Source of the DNA: an uncultured Porphyromonadaceae bacterium
GTDB lineage: Bacteria; Bacteroidota; Bacteroidia; Bacteroidales; Muribaculaceae
Length of the DNA stretch: 44,276 nucleotides
Direction of reading: 5' to 3'
Assembly (NCBI GenBank): GCA_900540205.1
Contig: UQER01000023.1
Coordinates: forward strand, 1-44,276
Positions within the stretch are counted from its first letter, which is position 1, and every line of letters begins with the position of its first letter. The notes beneath the pieces are model-generated. The model worked only from the letters and a program-made list of their open reading frames with translations. It did not search any database and was not told the origin of the DNA. This document shows, one piece after another, positions 26,649 to 33,259 of the stretch. The translations under genes were made by a program, and so were the position numbers.

Positions 26649-26683
26649 CAACGGGGCGGACCGCATTGCGGTCCGCCCCGTTG
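26649..26683. terminator. Bidirectional terminator between OmpA-like and DUF2807 genes
   Basis: A 16-base perfect stem (26649-26664 with 26668-26683; core GGGGCGGACCGC) encloses a 3-base loop. It stands between two convergent genes. A smaller hairpin (AGCCCG 26608-26613 with CGGGCT 26620-26625) precedes it just after the OmpA-like stop codon. Confidence 0.75.
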
Positions 26684-26714
26684 GCATCATTCAGCCCTGC
26701 GTGAGGGCCTCCAA

Positions 26715-27554
26715 TCAGTCCTTATAATAGTTCTTTATGTCTCTTGATTTGTCATGCTTTGTGGTGCGCGCGTTATATTTGACCGAACCGCCCGACGAGG
26801 CGCCCACCGACGCCGTCCCGGCTTTCAGATCCCGGGCGTTGACCGACGCTCCGCTCGACGCTTCGAAATCCACATCCTGAGCCTCACCGGCAAGCTCTAT
26901 CTCAGCTCCGCTCGAGGCATCGGCCTCCACTTTCACGGCCTTGATGCCGCTTATCTTTATCTCTGCGCCACTCGATGCGTCGGCAACCATATCGTTTACT
27001 CTGGCGGCCTTCACCTTGATAACCGCTCCGCTCGAGGCATCGGCCTCGAATTTTCCGGCCTCAAGACTGCCGACCTCAATCTCGCTTCCGCTTGATGCGG
27101 AGAACTCAAGTTCGTAGACATTCGGGAGCGACACAGCCTTGACCGAAGCGCCGCTCGAAGTCTCAATCTCCTTAAGCGAGGGTGAGGAAAGCTGCACTTT
27201 CACTCCATCCTCCGATTTGAGTTTACGCAACAGATCGGAAAACGATGCGTCCTGATGTTCTCGCGATTTGAGTATAAGTTTGAGTTCCCCACCCTTCTGT
27301 TTCACCTCGAGCCGCTCCATCAGGCAGGCCGGAGCCGTCACCTTCATTTCGCGTGTCGCACCGGGGGTGTAAGTCACGTTTATGCCTGTGGCCACGTCAA
27401 GATGGTCGAACTGTTTGACGGGAATAGTCTTGCTCACCACCTTCTTGTCCTGTTCACTCAGGGTGAGTGCGCCGCTGTAGACACATCCCGTACCCATCAC
27501 TGCCATCACGGCCACCATGGCCGCAACGCCGAGTCTTTGCATTGTCTTTTTCAT
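26715..27554 (-). CDS. DUF2807 (head GIN domain) lipoprotein with Ser-Ser-Gly repeats
   Basis: I start this gene at the ATG at 27554, which gives a lipoprotein signal (MKKTMQRLGVAAMVAVMAVMGTGC, Cys24) and 279 residues. Further in-frame codons up to 27755 run back through the rpsO terminator and are not real. The N-terminal part (TIPVKQFDHLDVATGINVTYTPG) is the DUF2807 signature. Residues 140-265 hold about six degenerate repeats of 20-22 residues, each centred on ASSGA or ASSGS, which should form the turns of a right-handed beta-helix. The repeats are also visible in the DNA, where GCTCGAGGCATCGGCCTC occurs twice. These secreted proteins are common in Bacteroidetes and have no proven function; surface or periplasmic binding is likely. 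Confidence 0.85.
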   Translation of the reverse strand: MKKTMQRLGVAAMVAVMAVMGTGCVYSGALTLSEQDKKVVSKTIPVKQFDHLDVATGINVTYTPGATREMKVTAPACLMERLEVKQKGGELKLILKSREHQDASFSDLLRKLKSEDGVKVQLSSPSLKEIETSSGASVKAVSLPNVYELEFSASSGSEIEVGSLEAGKFEADASSGAVIKVKAARVNDMVADASSGAEIKISGIKAVKVEADASSGAEIELAGEAQDVDFEASSGASVNARDLKAGTASVGASSGGSVKYNARTTKHDKSRDIKNYYKD

Positions 27555-27613
27555 GTTCAAATATCGGTTTTTGTATATTAGATGCACGTTGCGGCCGAAA
27601 GGTTGCAGCATGC

Positions 27614-27666
27614 AAAAAAAAATAATGCACCGGCACAATCCTGATGCGGAATGATGCCGGTGCATT
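27614..27666 (-). terminator. Rho-independent terminator of rpsO
   Basis: A 12-base stem AATGCACCGGCA (27624-27635) and TGCCGGTGCATT (27655-27666) is followed in the minus direction by A and nine T residues (27614-27623). It lies 48 bases past the rpsO stop. Confidence 0.85.
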
Positions 27667-27714
27667 GTAAGTTCCGAAAATCCGGAATAGGAGCGGCTGG
27701 CGCTCCCTGCGGAT

Positions 27715-27990
27715 TTATTTACGGATGCCGAGCTCTTTCTGGGCGATGATGGCACGGTAGCGGGTGATGTCCTTCTTGATCAGATAATCAAGCAGACGGC
27801 GGCGCTTACCAACCAGAGCTTTCAGGGCACGTGCAGTTGTATGATCTTTGTGATTTGACTTCAGGTGCTGAGTCAAATGAGCGATACGGACCGAGAATAA
27901 TGCAATCTGGGCTTCAGGAGAGCCAGTGTCAGTCTTGCCCTTACCGTATTTCTCGAAGATCTCTACTTTTTCGTCAGAATTTAAATGCAT
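27715..27990 (-). CDS. rpsO: 30S ribosomal protein uS15
   Basis: This 91-residue protein binds the central domain of 16S rRNA early in small-subunit assembly. The sequence is collinear with the family: KGKTDTGSPEAQIALFSVRI, LTQHLKSNHKDHTTARALKALVGKRRRLLDYL, and the RYRAIIAQKELGIRK end. It is monocistronic, with its own promoter (28112-28143) and a strong terminator. The leader of about 115 bases contains a stable hairpin (28038-28077). uS15 represses its own translation through leader RNA in several phyla, so the same may hold here. The first codons (MHLNSDEK) are preceded by an AT-rich stretch with no Shine-Dalgarno sequence. Confidence 0.97.
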   Translation of the reverse strand: MHLNSDEKVEIFEKYGKGKTDTGSPEAQIALFSVRIAHLTQHLKSNHKDHTTARALKALVGKRRRLLDYLIKKDITRYRAIIAQKELGIRK

Positions 27991-28037
27991 TCTTTCAGAG
28001 ATTTTTAAGAGGTAAAAAAAGAAAAAATTTAATCACG

Positions 28038-28077
28038 GTCAAACCTGGCTGCCTCGCGGCCGCTGCAGCTTTTTGAC
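28038..28077 (-). promoter_or_regulatory. rpsO: rpsO leader hairpin, candidate uS15 autoregulatory RNA
   Basis: In the rpsO leader two nested stems form. An outer stem pairs GTCAAA with TTTGAC (28072-28077 with 28038-28043). An inner stem pairs GCTGC with GCAGC (28065-28069 with 28048-28052). Between them are asymmetric internal loops of 2 and 4 bases, and a 12-base GC-rich apical loop. A U-rich linker then leads to the ATG at 27990. The position and asymmetry resemble known S15-binding leaders, but the match to any described class is untested. Confidence 0.45.
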
Positions 28078-28111
28078 GAGCCGGGACCTGCGCGTTGCCG
28101 GTTTGCAGCCG

Positions 28112-28143
28112 CAAAGGTACATCTTTTTTGCGTAACCGGCAAC
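28112..28143 (-). promoter_or_regulatory. Promoter of rpsO
   Basis: On the minus strand GTTG (28140-28143) is followed by 20 bases and TACCTTTG (28112-28119). Transcription should start near 28105, giving a leader of about 115 bases. Bases 28144-28333 upstream hold nothing I recognise. Confidence 0.7.
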
Positions 28144-28333
28144 ATTTCAGCAAAAATATCTTTCTCCTCGCACCTTCAATCATATTTAGACAGTCAACTT
28201 CCGGCGCAATTTACTGCATCAACCCTGCCGCCAACGTTAAAGGGCCGCAGCTACCCGGCGGATACCGGCAATACGCTTCATAAACGAAGAATCTTTCCGG
28301 ATTTTCCATTTATTATAGGCGCCCTTCACACTA

Positions 28334-28579
28334 TCGCCAGAGGCGATGGGCCGTGGTTAACCCCATGAAAGCGCAGCGCATCATGGGGTGAATAGGGTGG
28401 AGTGAACGACGCACCTCGAAGAGGTAGCGGCCGTGGATAGATGGGAAAATGTGGAATAATGTTGCTAACAGGGGGATTTCACAGCCGCGACCTCTCCGAG
28501 GTGCACTCCATCCGTTCTCCAGCACCCCATGATGCGCTTCGCTTTCATGGGGTTAACCACAGCCCATCGCCTTCGGCGA
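28334..28579. repeat. 246-base compound palindrome (family B), MITE- or REP-like
   Basis: The outer arms 28342-28390 and 28523-28571 are inverted copies that agree at 47 of 49 positions. The match continues outward to 28334 and 28579 (15 of 17) and inward through GGAGTG, CACCTCG, AGAGGT and GCGGC blocks, with a 6-base insertion on the left. A spacer of about 43 bases (28436-28478) forms the centre. Each arm contains smaller hairpins: TCGCC-AGA-GGCGA, CCCCATGA with TCATGGGG, and ACCTC-GAA-GAGGT. No gene of credible length is encoded. I saw no target duplication. Confidence 0.8.
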
Positions 28580-28610
28580 TTCCAACGGAAAAGGCGATTC
28601 CAACGGAAAA
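28575..28610 (+). repeat. Two tandem copies of an 18-base unit at the palindrome edge
   Basis: GGCGATTCCAACGGAAAA occurs at 28575-28592 and again, identical, at 28593-28610. The first copy begins within the right-hand tip of the large palindrome, so the duplication probably arose at its boundary. Confidence 0.8.
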
Positions 28611-28731
28611 GGTGAATGCACAGGCTGACGGAAATACTGTCAAGAGAACATTCAAAATCTGCTGACACCTTCCCACATGTTAAAATTGCAGGTTAAAATT
28701 GAGGGACGTGGGGAGAATCGGCGGCAAAAAA

Positions 28732-28763
28732 TTTGCGCAATCGAAAAAATATCAGTAATTTTG
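28732..28763 (+). promoter_or_regulatory. Promoter of the rpsU-xerC-hpf group
   Basis: TTTG (28732-28735), exactly 20 bases, then TAATTTTG (28756-28763): a perfect match to the Bacteroides consensus. Transcription should start near 28770. Two direct repeats of GTTAAAATTG (28679-28688 and 28692-28701) lie just upstream. Confidence 0.75.
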
Positions 28764-28782
28764 CCCCGCAAAAGTCCGGAAA

Positions 28783-28876
28783 GGCAGGCTGTTAAAGCTG
28801 CAACATCTCAGGTTGCGAAGCCCGCATCTGGCGTTAAGGCTTTGTCCTAAAGCCTTAAACGCATTTGGCCGGCCTG
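28783..28876 (+). ncRNA. Structured rpsU leader, candidate ribosomal-protein leader RNA
   Basis: The leader of about 158 bases before rpsU can fold as a multi-branch structure. A closing stem pairs CAGGC (28785-28789) with GCCTG (28872-28876). A small hairpin pairs GCAAC (28800-28804) with GTTGC (28812-28816). A long hairpin pairs GCGTTAAGGCTTT (28831-28843) with AAAGCCTTAAACGC (28849-28862), 13 pairs with one bulge and a 5-base loop. An unpaired A-rich stretch without a Shine-Dalgarno sequence follows up to the ATG at 28928. The compact fold directly after a strong promoter suggests a cis-regulatory RNA, perhaps bound by bS21 or read by the ribosome. Confidence 0.5.
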
Positions 28877-28927
28877 ATTTGCCATAGAAATTTAAAAACA
28901 AAAACGACATAACAAGACTCAACAAAA

Positions 28928-29119
28928 ATGATTATCGTACAAGTTAAAGAAGGCGACAACATCGAAAAAGCTCTCAAAAAATTCAAACGCAAATTCGAAA
29001 AAACCGGTATCGTAAAAGAACTCCGCAGCCGTCAGGCATTCGAAAAGCCCTCTGTCACAAACCGCAAGAAAATGATGAAAGCGGTTTACGTGCAGAAGCT
29101 CCGCATGGTTGAGGAATAA
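28928..29119 (+). CDS. rpsU: 30S ribosomal protein bS21
   Basis: This 63-residue basic protein sits near the anti-Shine-Dalgarno end of 16S rRNA and affects initiation. The sequence fits the Bacteroidales form: MIIVQVKEGDNIEKALKKFKR then KFEKTGIVKELRSRQAFEKPS. Related organisms in the phylum control rpsU through an unusual Shine-Dalgarno sequence. Here the bases before the ATG (ACAAGACTCAACAAAA) contain none, so any autoregulation would have to use the structured leader instead. It is first in the order rpsU-xerC-hpf, a common arrangement in Bacteroidetes. Confidence 0.96.
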   Translation: MIIVQVKEGDNIEKALKKFKRKFEKTGIVKELRSRQAFEKPSVTNRKKMMKAVYVQKLRMVEE

Positions 29120-29179
29120 TTTCCGCACTGACAATTTGCTGTTTTTTCATGGCGGCAACTAAAATTTTGTTTGCTTTGA

Positions 29180-29211
29180 CTTGCAAATAAAAAAAGATTG
29201 CTATAACTTCG
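29180..29211 (+). promoter_or_regulatory. Weak promoter-like pair upstream of xerC
   Basis: CTTG (29180-29183), 20 bases, then TAACTTCG (29204-29211), one base from the -7 consensus. A stem of CTTCGTGA (29207-29214) and TCACGAAG (29277-29284) would enclose the whole leader just before the xerC ATG, and ACCGCCATCA is repeated inside it (29250-29259 and 29270-29279). Some xerC-hpf expression may be independent of rpsU. Confidence 0.35.
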
Positions 29212-29289
29212 TGAATCGGCCACAAGCTGTGACCCCATCCGCCGGATGCACCGCCATCAGGCAAACCTAACCGCCATCACGAAGCGCCA

Positions 29290-30210
29290 ATGTTGATAAA
29301 TTCATTTTTGACATATCTGCGGTGTGAGCTGAATCGTTCGGCTCACACCGTTTTGGCGTATGCCAACGACATTGAGCAGTTCGCCAGCCACGTCACAGGC
29401 GGCAAGCCCGACGAGTTCCAGCCCGAGACCTGCCGTCAGGCCGACATCCGCCAGTGGATTCTGTCGCTGAGCGAGAACGGGGTGAGCCAGCGGTCAATCA
29501 AACGTAAACGCTCGTCGCTCAGCGCCCTGTTCCGCTATCTGATGCGCACTGGCGCCATGACCTACAACCCCGCAGCCGAAGTGCCGCTTTCAAAAACTCC
29601 ACGCAAGCTCCCGGTGTTTGTCCGCCAGGCCGAAATGGCAGAGACCATTGCCGACATGGAGCAGCATCCTCATGCGCACACCGACTTCGAAGCCTGCCGC
29701 AACCATCTGATCGTGTTGATGTTCTACTCCACAGGCATGCGTCTGAGCGAACTTATCGGCCTCAAAGACGCCGATGTGGACACCCGGGGCGGCGAACTAA
29801 AAGTGCTCGGAAAGCGTAATAAAGAAAGAATAATCCCTTTCGGCACCGAACTCGCGCAGGCCGTAGAGAGCTACAGGCAGCTGCGCGACACATCGGCCGA
29901 CCCATCGCCCGAAGGGAGGCTGTTCGTGCTGCCCGACGGCAAGCCGCTCTACCCCGTGCTGGTGCGCCGGCTCGTGAAGAACGCACTGACAGGACATACA
30001 CACGCCACCCGAATGTCGCCACACACGCTGCGACACTCATTCGCATCCGACATGCTAAACAACGGAGCCGACCTCCGCAGCGTGCAGCAGCTTCTGGGGC
30101 ACGAATCATTGGAAACCACACAGGTCTATACACATATAACCTACCGCGAACTTAAACAAAATTACCAACTCGCGCATCCGCGCGCAAAACAAAATCAAGG
30201 AGGATTTTAG
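29290..30210 (+). CDS. xerC: Tyrosine recombinase XerC/XerD family
   Basis: This 306-residue site-specific recombinase has an N-terminal SAM-like DNA-binding domain (1-100, ending NPAAEVPLSKTPRKLPVF) and a C-terminal catalytic domain. All active residues are present: Arg151 (STGMRLSEL), Lys175 (LGKRNKER), His245 and Arg248 (HTLRHSFA), His271 (LLGHESLETT) and Tyr280 (QVYTH). The size and gene order (after rpsU, before hpf) match the chromosomal XerC-like protein of Bacteroidetes, which resolves chromosome dimers at dif, rather than a mobile-element integrase. No dif-like site was recognised here. The hpf ATG follows 3 bases after its stop. Confidence 0.9.
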   Translation: MLINSFLTYLRCELNRSAHTVLAYANDIEQFASHVTGGKPDEFQPETCRQADIRQWILSLSENGVSQRSIKRKRSSLSALFRYLMRTGAMTYNPAAEVPLSKTPRKLPVFVRQAEMAETIADMEQHPHAHTDFEACRNHLIVLMFYSTGMRLSELIGLKDADVDTRGGELKVLGKRNKERIIPFGTELAQAVESYRQLRDTSADPSPEGRLFVLPDGKPLYPVLVRRLVKNALTGHTHATRMSPHTLRHSFASDMLNNGADLRSVQQLLGHESLETTQVYTHITYRELKQNYQLAHPRAKQNQGGF

Positions 30211-30213
30211 ATT

Positions 30214-30501
30214 ATGGACGTAAGAATTCAAGCCATCCATTTCGATGCAACCGAAAAGCTCGTTGCCTTCATCAACAAGAAAGCTGAACGTCTGGCACGC
30301 CATAACGCCGCAATCACCACCTTCGATGCAAAGCTGTCGGTGGTTAAGCCTGAAACGGCAATGAACAAGGAGGCCGTGGTGAAAGTCACAATGCCGCAAG
30401 GCGAGATGGTGGCCACCAAGGTGGCCGACTCCTTCGAGGAAGCCATCGACCTCTGCCTCGAGGCTCTGGAGCGCCAGCTCGAAAAGCGCAAGAACGCCTG
30501 A
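30214..30501 (+). CDS. hpf: Ribosome hibernation factor (short HPF / RaiA family)
   Basis: This 95-residue protein binds the decoding centre of idle ribosomes and blocks translation in slow growth. It consists only of the compact N-terminal domain of the family: MDVRIQAIHFDATEKLVAFINKK opens the first strand and helix, and ATKVADSFEEAIDLCLEALER the last helix. There is no long C-terminal dimerisation domain, so it is the short form. It is translationally coupled to xerC by a 3-base gap. Its link with bS21 in one transcript places two ribosome-state proteins under one promoter. Confidence 0.93.
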   Translation: MDVRIQAIHFDATEKLVAFINKKAERLARHNAAITTFDAKLSVVKPETAMNKEAVVKVTMPQGEMVATKVADSFEEAIDLCLEALERQLEKRKNA

Positions 30502-30602
30502 TGCCACCCACCTCCTCCCTCCACCGACATACCATAAAAAGCAACGTATCGCGCCCCGGTGCCGACACGTAACAACACAACAACTATCATAAAACAGAAC
30601 AA

Positions 30603-30630
30603 GCCGCATCGCCCTCCGCAGCGATGCGGC
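30603..30630 (+). terminator. Terminator after hpf
   Basis: A perfect 10-base stem GCCGCATCGC (30603-30612) and GCGATGCGGC (30621-30630) with an 8-base loop is followed by ATTGTTT. It closes the rpsU-xerC-hpf transcription unit. Confidence 0.75.
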
Positions 30631-30739
30631 ATTGTTTCATATATCCCACAACGGAACGCCCCGAAAATCCGGCGGATTTTGGAGACAAACCGAAAATCCG
30701 TGCATTTGTTTCTTGCAAACCGAAATCACATTCACCGAA

Positions 30740-30844
30740 TTGTAGGGTCGCGACCTGTCGCGACTGCAACCCTGTGTGACACACCGTACATACGGCCCCT
30801 CTGCTACATCCCGCCTGCAGTCGCGACAGGTCGCGACCCTACAA
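30740..30844. repeat. Inverted pair of 29-base GTCGCGAC repeats (family C)
   Basis: The 29-base arms 30740-30768 and 30816-30844 are perfect inverted copies, 47 bases apart. Each arm holds two overlapping palindromes (GGTCGCGACC and GTCGCGAC) and starts with TTGTAGGG. The pair occupies part of the 535-base gap between hpf and the DUF4493 operon; the rest of that gap contains two terminators and nothing coding. The core resembles GTCGCGACC-type dispersed repeats that I recall from other Bacteroidetes genomes. Confidence 0.85.
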
Positions 30845-30948
30845 GCACACGGATACACAGACCGTGCAATGCCACTGTGTTAAGGACTATGGTGCTATGC
30901 TTATCCCATTACGAAGCGCCGGCGCAGTGCGTGGGATATTCACAAAAA

Positions 30949-30983
30949 GCAGGGACATTATGCCCAAGGCATAATGTCCCTGC
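30949..30983 (-). terminator. Terminator of the DUF4493 operon
   Basis: A perfect 16-base stem (30949-30964 with 30968-30983; core GGGACATTATGCC) with a 3-base loop is followed in the minus direction by TTTTTGTG. It lies 54 bases past the last stop of the three-gene operon. Confidence 0.85.
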
Positions 30984-31036
30984 AATTCGGTAAATGTTCT
31001 GCCGGCAGTTAGCGGCGGAGATTAGCAGCAGGGATA

Positions 31037-33244
31037 TCAGTAGACGAGTTCGAGGTCGTCGACGTACATCACCGAGGGGCCTCCGGTGAAGTAGTCGCCA
31101 CCCTTCGAGGCCGAGATGGTGAGGATGATGTTGCAGGCCTTCACATCCTCGGTACGGTAGTCGAGAGTTATCTCGAACGGCACCATGTCGCTTCCGGCGG
31201 TTGCGCCTTCAAACACCTTCTCGCCATAGGCAATCACGTTGGCATCATTCTTATCGAAAAGTTTTGTTGTCTTGGTCTCAACTACACAGGGCCAGCTTTC
31301 GCTGTTGTAGGCGGTCTTTGTATTATCGACTATTGCGATATATACAATGCCACGGTCCATTTCCCCTTTCACATATTCAGCAGGAGCATTACTTGCCACG
31401 TCCGTTATGGCAGCCGGGGTGTAGTGCACATATCCGCGGAGAGCTTTGGGGCGTGAGGTGAACGGACGTCCCCAGCCGAGAACGCCGTCTGTGCCCTGCG
31501 TGGCCAGATATTTACCGACAAAGAGGTTGCCTGCGGCAAATTTTCCGATTGAGCCGATGCCTACAAACTGGCTTTCCAGCTTGGCCGAGTAAGTGCCGGA
31601 ATGTTTCTTGTCGGTGGCGGGAACTGTCACGTTCTTGTTCATCGTTGAGGATCCGTGGTTACCGCTGTCCCAGAACATAGTGCCATCCGAAGCATACACC
31701 AGATATGCCTTGCCGCTCGTATTCCACTCCTCGAATCCGGCGTTGGGCAGCTGGGCGGCCGCCTCGGTGGAGAATGTGTAGGGCTTGGATTCATAGCCGT
31801 CGCACACGGCACGATACTCATAGGTTGTGCCTGCGGTCAGGCCGGTCACTGTGGCAGTGATTGTGGTGCCTGCCTCGGCGCGGGCGCCGGGAGCGGCAGC
31901 CGGGGTGGCCCGGTTCCATTGCTGCGAGCCCAGGCGGCGCCATTCAATGGCCGCATTGGTGGCATCCGGATTGAGGATGGTGGCCGTCAGCGTGACGCGG
32001 TCGGCCCACACGGCGGGAGATGCCGACGGCAGCGGGTCGAGCTGCATCTTGGCGCTGGTGAATGTCACGTGCGCCACTCCGGTGAGATTGTTGGCATCGT
32101 GCACGGTGATGGTCACTGTATGCTCACCCTCGGCGAAGATGCTGAGGAAGTTTTCGTTGAAACGGAGCTTCATCTCCTCAAACTGAGGATTATCGGGATC
32201 ATTCTTATGGGTTATGAGACTGTAGGAGAAGCCATATCCCTCGAGTTTCTGCCTTACTTCGTCGGACATGCTGAGCACACCGAATTTGGTCTGTCCCTCT
32301 CCAAGATAAGCCGTGAATGCCGGGCATTCCACCTCTACATATTCGATGTGCGATGTGCTCTGCACCCACAGGCGGCATTCGTCGAAGGCTCCGCCGGTGC
32401 TCACAATGGGCTGGGATATATCATGGGTAAGCCCGGTAATCACCGGCTCCATCTGTATTTCAATCACCTCGGCAACTTCAATCTCGGTTTCATCCACCTC
32501 GATATCGAAAAGCGCGGCACCGAATTCCGATACGCTCGGGTCGCCCTGACTGATATGCACGGTGTACTTATGTCCGGGCTTGGCATTCTCGATGGCGCCA
32601 TGCTTTGTCACTGCGCCGTCGTTGAGGTTGTTCTTGGCGGTAAAGGTGTAGGAGATGTTTTTATCGAACGACGGCATCATGAAGTAGCCGGGCTTGCCGG
32701 ATGCCTCAAGACCTTCGTAGGTTAGCTTGCCGGCCTTGTGTCCGGCCTCGAATACGCATTCCGACACCAGGTCGCGCACCGATTCGTCATAGTCCACAAC
32801 CACAACCACGTTGGCGATCTTGCACTCGAGGTTGAGCTGACGTGTTTCTCCGCTCCCGATGGCAAACTCCTCGCGGGCTTTGAAATGCTTGTCCTCGAAC
32901 GAGGCGGGAACCGAGTCGCCGGTCCATGCCTCGGCCACGTAGTTGTCGGAAAGCAGCCACACACCCTGTGCGGGCACCTCGCCGATGCCGTTGTACTTGC
33001 GCACCACGCCCTTGGAGTTCGAGATCCATATGAGGGTCTTGGCGGCCAGCTCATCATCGGTTACACCGGCACGCGAGCCGCGCGACACCGAACCTTTCAC
33101 ATCATTGCTGATGGATGTCTTTATTATCAGACGCCCCTCGCCGTCGCCGGTGTCGTAGGGGATTTCGTCCGAGCAGCTGCACAACGCCATAAGCGATGCA
33201 GCGAACAATGCTGCCGGAGCGAAAATATTTTTTATCTTTTTCAT
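31037..33244 (-). CDS. DUF4493 and PCMD-domain surface lipoprotein (third gene of operon)
   Basis: This 735-residue protein has a lipoprotein signal (MALCSCSDE, acidic after the cysteine). An N-terminal DUF4493 domain runs to about residue 255: GDGEGRLIIKTSISNDVKG begins its first strand, and SGETRQLNLECKIANVVVVVDY is its conserved core. Two Ig-like domains follow (about 265-410), then a fibronectin-III-like domain (SGTTITATVTGLTAGTTYEYRAV, reading AGTTITAT in the protein, about 415-505). The last 225 residues are a PCMD (putative carbohydrate metabolism domain) jelly roll that begins QLPNAGFEEWN and ends GGPSVMYVDDLELVY. It lies 15 bases after the middle gene. The layout suggests a surface glycan- or protein-binding molecule; no enzyme motif is visible. 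Confidence 0.82.
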   Translation of the reverse strand: MKKIKNIFAPAALFAASLMALCSCSDEIPYDTGDGEGRLIIKTSISNDVKGSVSRGSRAGVTDDELAAKTLIWISNSKGVVRKYNGIGEVPAQGVWLLSDNYVAEAWTGDSVPASFEDKHFKAREEFAIGSGETRQLNLECKIANVVVVVDYDESVRDLVSECVFEAGHKAGKLTYEGLEASGKPGYFMMPSFDKNISYTFTAKNNLNDGAVTKHGAIENAKPGHKYTVHISQGDPSVSEFGAALFDIEVDETEIEVAEVIEIQMEPVITGLTHDISQPIVSTGGAFDECRLWVQSTSHIEYVEVECPAFTAYLGEGQTKFGVLSMSDEVRQKLEGYGFSYSLITHKNDPDNPQFEEMKLRFNENFLSIFAEGEHTVTITVHDANNLTGVAHVTFTSAKMQLDPLPSASPAVWADRVTLTATILNPDATNAAIEWRRLGSQQWNRATPAAAPGARAEAGTTITATVTGLTAGTTYEYRAVCDGYESKPYTFSTEAAAQLPNAGFEEWNTSGKAYLVYASDGTMFWDSGNHGSSTMNKNVTVPATDKKHSGTYSAKLESQFVGIGSIGKFAAGNLFVGKYLATQGTDGVLGWGRPFTSRPKALRGYVHYTPAAITDVASNAPAEYVKGEMDRGIVYIAIVDNTKTAYNSESWPCVVETKTTKLFDKNDANVIAYGEKVFEGATAGSDMVPFEITLDYRTEDVKACNIILTISASKGGDYFTGGPSVMYVDDLELVY

Positions 33245-33259
33245 TTCAATCGGCAGTTT

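Noticed and set aside
27555..27755. A longer N-terminus for the DUF2807 protein
   Set aside because: The extra 67 codons read through the rpsO terminator and delay the lipoprotein signal to an internal position.
28441..28665. A 74-codon open frame on the plus strand, and one of 64 codons on the minus strand
   Set aside because: Both lie on the large palindrome and its tandem repeat; the codons follow the repeat structure, not a protein family.
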